A stretch of DNA of 64,000 nt from Streptomyces roseofulvus (GTDB taxonomy: Bacteria; Actinomycetota; Actinomycetes; Streptomycetales; Streptomycetaceae). The notes under the pieces are model-generated. The model worked only from the letters and a program-made list of their open reading frames with translations. It had not been told where the DNA came from and did no database searches. The stretch spans positions 6,448,001 to 6,512,000 of the forward strand of contig NZ_BAAAWE010000001.1 of NCBI RefSeq assembly GCF_039534915.1. Reading direction: 5' to 3'. The position numbers and the translations under genes are program-made. Shown here in pieces: positions 58,806 to 64,000 of this stretch (position 1 is its first letter; the number at the start of each line of letters is the position of its first letter).

Positions 58806-61259
58806 GTGGGTGCCATCACGCTGGTGAAAGACGCCGGGGAAGCCGCGGTGCTCCCCGGGGACGGCCCGCCCGCCGGACCCCCGCCGCAGCCCCCGGCCGA
58901 GACGCCCCTCGACCCCCGCCGCGTCCGGCTCGTCTTCTTCGGCCTGATGCTCGCGCTGCTCCTCGCCGCGCTGGAGCAGATGATCGTCGCCACCGCCCTG
59001 CCGAAGATCGTCGGCGAACTCCAGGGCCTGGACCGGATGTCCTGGGCGATCACCGCCTACCTGCTGACCTCCACCATCGGCCTGCCCGTCTACGGCAAGC
59101 TCGGTGACCTCCTCGGCCGCAAGAGCGTCTTCCTCTTCGCCATCGTCGTCTTCGTCATCGGCTCCGGCCTCGCCGGCTGGTCCCGCAGCATGGACGAGCT
59201 CATCGCCTTCCGCGCCCTCCAGGGCGTCGGCGCCGGCGGCCTCATGATCGGCGTGCAGGCGATCATCGCCGACATCGTCCCGGCCCGCGAACGCGGCCGC
59301 TACATGGGCCTCATCGGCGCCGCCTTCGGCCTCGCCTCCGTCGCCGGACCGCTCCTCGGCGGCTTCTTCACCGACCACGTCTCCTGGCGCTGGTGCTTCT
59401 ACTTCAACGTGCCCTTCGGGCTCGTCACCCTCGCCGTCGTCGCCGCCGTCCTCAGACTGCCCAAGCCGAAGGCCCGCGGCCGCTTCGACGTCCTCGGCAC
59501 CCTGCTCCTCGCCGCCGCCTCCACCTGCCTGGTCCTGCTGACCAGTTGGGGCGGGACGGAGTACGAGTGGGACGACCGGGTCATCCTCGGCCTCGGCTGC
59601 GGAGCCGCCGGAACCGTCCTGCTCTTCCTCGTCGTCGAGCACCGCGCGCCGGAACCCCTCATCCCCCTGCGCCTGTTCCGCGACTCCGTCTTCACGGTCA
59701 CCTCGCTCGTCGGCGCCGTCGTCGGCATCGCCCTTTTCGGCGCGGCCAGTTACCTGCCGAGCTTCCTCCAGATGGTCGAGGGCGCCTCCGCCACCGAGTC
59801 CGGGCTGCTCATGCTGCCGCTGATGGGCGGCATCGTCGTCGCCTCCGTCGTCTCCGGCCAGCTCATCAGCCGCACCGGCCGCTACAAGGTCTACCCGCTG
59901 ATCGGCTCCGCCCTCGCCGTCGTCGGCATGGCCCTGCTCTCCCGCATGGACATCGGCACGCCCCGCCTCACCCACAGCCTCTGGCAGGCCGTGCTCGGCA
60001 CCGGCATCGGCCTGATCATGCCGGTGCTCATCCTCGCCGTGCAGAACTCCGTCCGGCCCGCCGACCTCGGCACCGCCACCAGCGCCCACAACTACTTCCG
60101 CCAGATCGGCGGCAGCGTCGGCGCCGCGATCTTCGGCACCCTCTTCGCCGCCCGCCTCGACTCCGCCCTCGCCGACCGGCTCCCCGCGGTCCAGAGCTCC
60201 GGCGCCGCCGCCCTGCCGCCCGCCGAGGCGATCACCCCCCAGACCGTGCACGCCCTGCCGCCCGCCCTGCGCGACCTCTACATCCAGGCGTACGCGGACG
60301 CCATGCCGCGCATCTTCCTCTACCTCGTGCCGGTCCTCGTGCTCGGCCTCGTCCTCGCCTTCTTCCTCAAGGAGCAACCGCTGGTGTCCCACCACACCCC
60401 CGCCCCCGAGGCCGTCGACGCCTTCCTCGACACCGGCGTCCAGGCCGTCCCGCACGCCCGCCACGCGGGCCCCGCCCCCGCCCAGGCCGCACCGCTCCAC
60501 ACCGGAGTGCCCGTCTGCGGCACCGTCCAGCACCACGACGGCAGCCGCGTCCCGCGCGCCGCGCTCACCCTCATCGACGTCGGCGGGCGCCAGATCGGCC
60601 GCGGCGCCAGCGGCGAGGACGGCCGGTACGCGCTCAGCGTGCCCGCCAGCGGCTCGTACGTGCTGATCGCCGCCGCCGGCGGCCACCAGCCGCAGGCCGT
60701 CTCCGTCACCGTCGGGGACCGGCCGGTCGACCTCGACGTCGTCCTCGGCGGCGCGGGACGCCTCGCCGGATGCGTCGTGACCGCCGACGGCAGCCCGGTG
60801 CGGGACGCCGCCGTCACGCTCACCGACGTGCGCGGCGAGGTCGTCGCCTCCACCCGCAGCGGCCGCGAGGGCGGGTACGTGATCACCGAACTGGTCGCCG
60901 GCGAGTACACCCTCGCGGCCAGCGCCCCCGCCTTCCGGCCCGCCGCCGTTCCGGTCAGCGTCCAGTCCTCCCGCGAGACCCGCCAGGACATCGAGCTGGC
61001 GGGCGGCGCCGTCCTGCGCGGCACGGTCAGGGCCGGCGGCGGGCGCCCGGTGGAGGACGCCCGGGTCACCCTGCTCGACGCGGCCGGGAACGTCGTCGAC
61101 ACCCTCACCACCGGGCCCGACGGCACCTTCCGCTTCGTCGACCTGTCCTCCGGCGAGTACACGGTCATCGCCGCCGGCTACCCGCCCGTCGCCACCGTCC
61201 TCCAGGTGGCCGGCGGCGGCCGCACCGAGCGCGACCTCCAGCTCGGCCACCAGGACTGA
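58806..61259 (+). CDS. DHA2-type MFS exporter fused to three carboxypeptidase-regulatory-like repeats
   Basis: 817 residues from the GTG at 58806. Residues about 35-525 form a 14-helix EmrB/QacA exporter: LEQMIVATALPKIVGELQGL, GKLGDLLGRKSVFLFAIVVF (motif A) and GPLLGGFFTDHVSWRWCFYF (motif C area). After a linker, residues about 568-812 hold three beta-sandwich repeats of the carboxypeptidase D regulatory/Cna-B type: CGTVQHHDGSRVPRAALTL, GCVVTADGSPVRDAAVTLTD and GTVRAGGGRPVEDARVTLLD, each ending in YVLIAA-, YTLAAS- or YTVIAA-like strands. These domains are usually outside the cell, whereas a 14-helix carrier would leave its end inside, which is odd. Confidence 0.88.
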   Translation: MGAITLVKDAGEAAVLPGDGPPAGPPPQPPAETPLDPRRVRLVFFGLMLALLLAALEQMIVATALPKIVGELQGLDRMSWAITAYLLTSTIGLPVYGKLGDLLGRKSVFLFAIVVFVIGSGLAGWSRSMDELIAFRALQGVGAGGLMIGVQAIIADIVPARERGRYMGLIGAAFGLASVAGPLLGGFFTDHVSWRWCFYFNVPFGLVTLAVVAAVLRLPKPKARGRFDVLGTLLLAAASTCLVLLTSWGGTEYEWDDRVILGLGCGAAGTVLLFLVVEHRAPEPLIPLRLFRDSVFTVTSLVGAVVGIALFGAASYLPSFLQMVEGASATESGLLMLPLMGGIVVASVVSGQLISRTGRYKVYPLIGSALAVVGMALLSRMDIGTPRLTHSLWQAVLGTGIGLIMPVLILAVQNSVRPADLGTATSAHNYFRQIGGSVGAAIFGTLFAARLDSALADRLPAVQSSGAAALPPAEAITPQTVHALPPALRDLYIQAYADAMPRIFLYLVPVLVLGLVLAFFLKEQPLVSHHTPAPEAVDAFLDTGVQAVPHARHAGPAPAQAAPLHTGVPVCGTVQHHDGSRVPRAALTLIDVGGRQIGRGASGEDGRYALSVPASGSYVLIAAAGGHQPQAVSVTVGDRPVDLDVVLGGAGRLAGCVVTADGSPVRDAAVTLTDVRGEVVASTRSGREGGYVITELVAGEYTLAASAPAFRPAAVPVSVQSSRETRQDIELAGGAVLRGTVRAGGGRPVEDARVTLLDAAGNVVDTLTTGPDGTFRFVDLSSGEYTVIAAGYPPVATVLQVAGGGRTERDLQLGHQD

Positions 61260-61273
61260 CGGCCCCGGACCCG

Positions 61274-62452
61274 TCAGGAGGCGGTCGGCGCGGCCTTGCG
61301 CAGTGCGGCGATGCAGCTGCCGATCGCCTCCTGGAGGGCTTCGAGGCGCTGGAGCATGTCCTCCTCGTAGATCTCCTCCTCCATGACCTCGTCGAGGGTG
61401 AGCTCCTCGAAGACCTTCGTGGCCTTCTGGAGCGAGCTGTAGAAGCGGGTGCGCCGCTCCTGCACCCGCAGCGCCGGGTCCTCCTCGACGGCCTTGGCGA
61501 CGAGCCCCTTCACCGACTCGTACGCCTCGCCGGCCCACTCGCCGGCCTCCTCCGCGTCGTCCAGCTCGTCGAGCAGCGACAGATGCCGCTCGGCCTCCGC
61601 GCGGACCTCGGGCGGCGCCTCCACCGTCTGTCCGGCGGGCGTTTTGATCTGCCCGTTCTCGACGATCTGGCGGACGTACCCGATCCGGTCCGCCACCTTC
61701 GCCTCGGTCGCCACGGCCTTCTTCAGGTCGTCGGTGCGGGCGATGGCCCGCGCCAGCTCCGTCTGGAGCGCCGGGTCCTCCTTCATCCGGTCCAGCAGCG
61801 CCCCGCGCGCCGCCTCGGCCGTCCCCGGGTCGGCGAGGATCGCGGCCCGCAGCGCGGTCGGGTTCTCCGCCACCTCCAGCGCCTTCGTCGGCCGGATGCC
61901 CTCCGCCTCGGCCGCGGCGCTGATCGCCTGGCCGCGCACGGAGGAGGCGCTGTTGCGGGAGGTGTAGTAGGACAGCCACACGTCGGCGTCCGGCAGCTCG
62001 ATGTCGGCGCCCGGCTCCAGCACCTCGAACTGCGGCACGAGACCGTCGTCGGCCGCCATGTCCCACGCCTTGTAGTAGCGCATCACGCGGTCCGCCGAGC
62101 ACCCCGCCAGCTCCGCGAACGCCCGCGCCGACACCTTGCGCGCCGCCACCCCCTCGGCCGCCTGCCCACCGGGCCGCACGCTGCGCGCCACCTTGAGCGC
62201 GAACGCCCAGCCGCCGGTCCGCGCGTACACCCCGAACTCCCGGGCGTCCCGGACGACCACCGGGTCGTGGTCGGCGGGGTCGGCGGCGACCTCTTCCTCG
62301 CCGGTCTCGCCGGTCGCGACGGTCTCTTCGGACGCCTCGGGCGCCTCGGGCGCGGGGGTGGCCTCCGGGACCCAGAAGTTCTCCTCCGGCTCGGAGGAGG
62401 CGGGGGCGGGGGTGGTGTCGGACGGATCGAGGGCGATGGTCACCGAGAACAC
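61274..62452 (-). CDS. Conserved acidic protein with HTH-like segment, unknown
   Basis: 392 residues. The first 65 are acidic and Ala/Pro-rich (EEVAADPADHD), likely disordered. VVRDAREFGVYARTGGWAFA and KVSARAFAELAGCSADRVMR then YYKAWDMAADDGLVP (about 110-140) look like an HTH. The rest is helical and charged, with coiled-coil potential (RRTRFYSSLQKATKVFEELT, DEVMEEEIYEEDMLQRLEAL). No catalytic motif. Convergent with the MFS gene. Possibly a chromosome- or nucleoid-associated protein; not recognised. Confidence 0.7.
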   Translation of the reverse strand: MFSVTIALDPSDTTPAPASSEPEENFWVPEATPAPEAPEASEETVATGETGEEEVAADPADHDPVVVRDAREFGVYARTGGWAFALKVARSVRPGGQAAEGVAARKVSARAFAELAGCSADRVMRYYKAWDMAADDGLVPQFEVLEPGADIELPDADVWLSYYTSRNSASSVRGQAISAAAEAEGIRPTKALEVAENPTALRAAILADPGTAEAARGALLDRMKEDPALQTELARAIARTDDLKKAVATEAKVADRIGYVRQIVENGQIKTPAGQTVEAPPEVRAEAERHLSLLDELDDAEEAGEWAGEAYESVKGLVAKAVEEDPALRVQERRTRFYSSLQKATKVFEELTLDEVMEEEIYEEDMLQRLEALQEAIGSCIAALRKAAPTAS

Positions 62453-62616
62453 TCCGGTCGGTCGGGCGGGACAACTGCGGCCGACAGCCTATACGTACCG
62501 CTTGGCGATGTTTGGCCCGATTCCGGAGTCGGATCGTCGGAGAAAGCGATGGCGCGCGGCGGGACCGCCGGGCAGGCTGTCCCCATGATCCACGGAATCG
62601 AGACCCGCCCCGCGCG

Positions 62617-64000
62617 GTGAGCGCCCCGCACGCGCGGCCGACGCCCGCGCCCGCCCTGTACGCGTACGCCCGGAGCCTGCGCGACGCCGCGCCCGGAGCG
62701 CCGCCGCCCCGGGGCGGGCACCCCCTGCCCGCCACGGCACGGCCTCCGTACGACAGGGCCGTCCGCCTCCCCTACAAGCAGGCCCGCGAGACCGTCACCG
62801 GCCTCCTCCGGGACCGGATCGCCGGGCCCGGCACGGCCCGCGCCGCCGCCGGGACCGAGCGCGGGCTCGCCGCCACCGGTGTCCGCGACCACCTGGTCTT
62901 CCACACCGCCGCCGCGCTCGACCCCGCCGACCCGGCCGCCGCCCGCGCCCTCGCGCGACGGCTCGTCCGCGACGGGACGACCGTCCACGGCGTGGCCGCG
63001 GGCCTCGGACTGCTCACCCGGCTCGGCGAGCCCGAGGACGTCCCGTACCTGCGCGCACTCGGCGCGCTCCACGACGTCTTCCGGTACGCCGTCGAAGCCC
63101 TCGACCCCCTGGACCGGCCGGCCGCCGCGCTGCTGTGGCTGACCCACTACCCCCTGAACGCGCCGCGCGGTCTCGTCGAGGCCGTCGCCGCCCGGGACCA
63201 CGCCGCCGTACGGGAACAGCTCCTCGGGCTCGCCCCGCGCGACCGGCTCATGGAGCCCGCCCACGCCCGCCGCGTCGCCGAGGCCACCGGGCTCGTGGAC
63301 CTCCTCGGCCGGGCGCCCGAGGACACGGCGCTGCCGGCCCAGGCCCTGCGCGTCCTCGCCCGGATGGTCACCCAGGGGGACCACGGGATCGAGATCCTCG
63401 CCTACGCCGACGCCACCGCCCTCTACGGGACGGTGGCGGAACGAGCCCACCTGCTGAGCCCGGCCCCCGGTCACCAGGCGCGGCTGGTCACCCTCGCCCA
63501 GGAACTCCACAGCGGCGCCTCCCGCCTGCTCGCCTGGCCGCCAGGCCGGCGCGAGACCGTCCTCGCGCGGCTCCTGGAGGCCGTGCGGGAACCCGCGGAG
63601 GCCGGGCGCCGTGCCGACTGGATCCGGCGCACCGCCCGGCACCTCCGGGCGGCGGGCCCGGCCCCCGCGCCCGGACTGCGCGTCGAGGTCGCCGTCGCCG
63701 ACCCGGCCGGACCGACCGCCGTCGAGACGCGGATCCTGGTCGACGGGCGCCCGATCCTGCCCGTCGCCTTCCCGCAGGGGCGGGGGGACACCCCCGAGGA
63801 ACTCCTGGACGCGGGCGCCCTGCGAGCCGCCGCCGAGCACCGGGCCGTGCGGCTCGGTGTCACCTCGTGCGCCGAGGCGTGCTGCGGCGCCCTGTACGTC
63901 ACCGTCCGCCGCGAGGGCCGGCACGTGGTGTGGGACGGCGGGCGCCGGCCCGGCGGGACGGCGGACCCCTCCGCGTACCGCTTCGACGCCGACGCGTACG
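62617..64000 (+). CDS. Uncharacterised helical protein, 3' end outside window
   Basis: At least 461 codons from the GTG at 62617, open to the window end. Ala/Leu/Arg-rich helical repeats dominate (YKQARETVTGLLRDRI, AAARALARRLVRDGTTVHGV, RLGEPEDVPYLRALGALHDV, ALRVLARMVTQGDHGIEILA), followed near residue 350 by a strand-rich part (LRVEVAVADPAGPTAVETRI, CAEACCGALYVTVRREGRHV). I do not recognise it. A short frame MIHGIETRPAR (62585-62620) ends in a TGA overlapping this GTG (GTGA), which may be a leader peptide or show that the true start is different. Confidence 0.55.
   Translation, partial: MSAPHARPTPAPALYAYARSLRDAAPGAPPPRGGHPLPATARPPYDRAVRLPYKQARETVTGLLRDRIAGPGTARAAAGTERGLAATGVRDHLVFHTAAALDPADPAAARALARRLVRDGTTVHGVAAGLGLLTRLGEPEDVPYLRALGALHDVFRYAVEALDPLDRPAAALLWLTHYPLNAPRGLVEAVAARDHAAVREQLLGLAPRDRLMEPAHARRVAEATGLVDLLGRAPEDTALPAQALRVLARMVTQGDHGIEILAYADATALYGTVAERAHLLSPAPGHQARLVTLAQELHSGASRLLAWPPGRRETVLARLLEAVREPAEAGRRADWIRRTARHLRAAGPAPAPGLRVEVAVADPAGPTAVETRILVDGRPILPVAFPQGRGDTPEELLDAGALRAAAEHRAVRLGVTSCAEACCGALYVTVRREGRHVVWDGGRRPGGTADPSAYRFDADAY

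Noticed and set aside
58611..62735. A 1374-codon open frame on the minus strand
   Set aside because: Antisense or out of frame to the MFS exporter and the acidic protein gene; composition is Gly/Ala/Arg/Asp-rich without domain features.
1..64000. CRISPR array
   Set aside because: No regularly spaced direct repeats of suitable length were seen; the only tandem repeat is the 10-bp unit at 551-590.

Overview
The window is GC-rich actinobacterial DNA, almost certainly from a Streptomyces chromosome. The support is high-GC third positions, GTG starts, overlapping start/stop (GTGA/ATGA) operons, and Streptomyces-type gene sets: PucR/CdaR regulators, an ethylmalonyl-CoA operon headed by crotonyl-CoA carboxylase/reductase, and SlpD-like secreted hydrolases. 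Two unequal parts are visible: ordinary chromosome at 1-39189 and 57712-64000, and an integrated 18.5 kb mobile element at 39190-57711.

Left chromosome. 1-2.3 kb: partial flotillin, a small membrane protein and a PucR-type regulator. 2.4-9.7 kb: inositol-monophosphatase-like enzyme, FAD oxidoreductase, YciO/Sua5 protein, metallophosphoesterase, an alkylation-repair pair (Ada-AlkA fusion plus methylguanine methyltransferase), a sirtuin and a solitary VapB-like protein. 9.7-15.3 kb: NUDIX hydrolase, ADP-ribosylglycohydrolase, BCCT transporter, glycerate kinase and two small membrane proteins. 15.3-21.6 kb: a PucR-like regulator divergent from a complete branched-chain amino-acid-type ABC operon. 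21.7-24.3 kb: double GNAT protein, then the phosphatidylethanolamine pair psd-pssA. 24.5-30.6 kb: ethylmalonyl-CoA pathway operon (ccr, ecm, CoA-ester lyase, MaoC hydratase, acyl-CoA dehydrogenase), with a TetR regulator and a double 3-hydroxyacyl-CoA dehydrogenase upstream. 34-38.3 kb: HEAT-repeat protein, MFS exporter, RidA and a secreted alpha/beta hydrolase.

Mobile element (39190-57711). A large serine integrase has integrated the element into an Rv2578c-type radical SAM gene, exactly inside the codons of its CX3CX2C iron-sulfur motif. The 5' part of the gene lies at 57.7-57.9 kb and the 3' part at 38.4-39.2 kb. Joining the two across a shared 8-bp core restores a 343-codon reading frame. 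The split gene carries a LexA-type SOS box. Inside the element are an xis-like operon with two unknown genes; a second, tyrosine-type recombinase; a 1.2-kb non-coding block with two inverted G-quadruplex-capable arrays flanking an AT-rich core (candidate origin); a DUF3987-like replication-type protein; small DNA-binding regulators; a TraB/FtsK-like DNA translocase with a repeat cluster beside it (candidate clt); a string of small membrane (spread-type) proteins; a HicA-like protein; a GntR/UTRA regulator; and a protein with three CHCC fingers fused to a GIY-YIG-like domain. The layout is that of an actinomycete integrative and conjugative element (AICE-like). An 8-mer, GTGTCCGC, occurs 24 times on either strand inside the element; I found none in the 45 kb of chromosome shown.

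Right chromosome (57.7-64 kb). The 5' radical SAM fragment, an SRPBCC protein, a DHA2-type MFS exporter with three C-terminal carboxypeptidase-regulatory-like repeats, a conserved acidic protein of unknown function, and a gene that runs off the window end.
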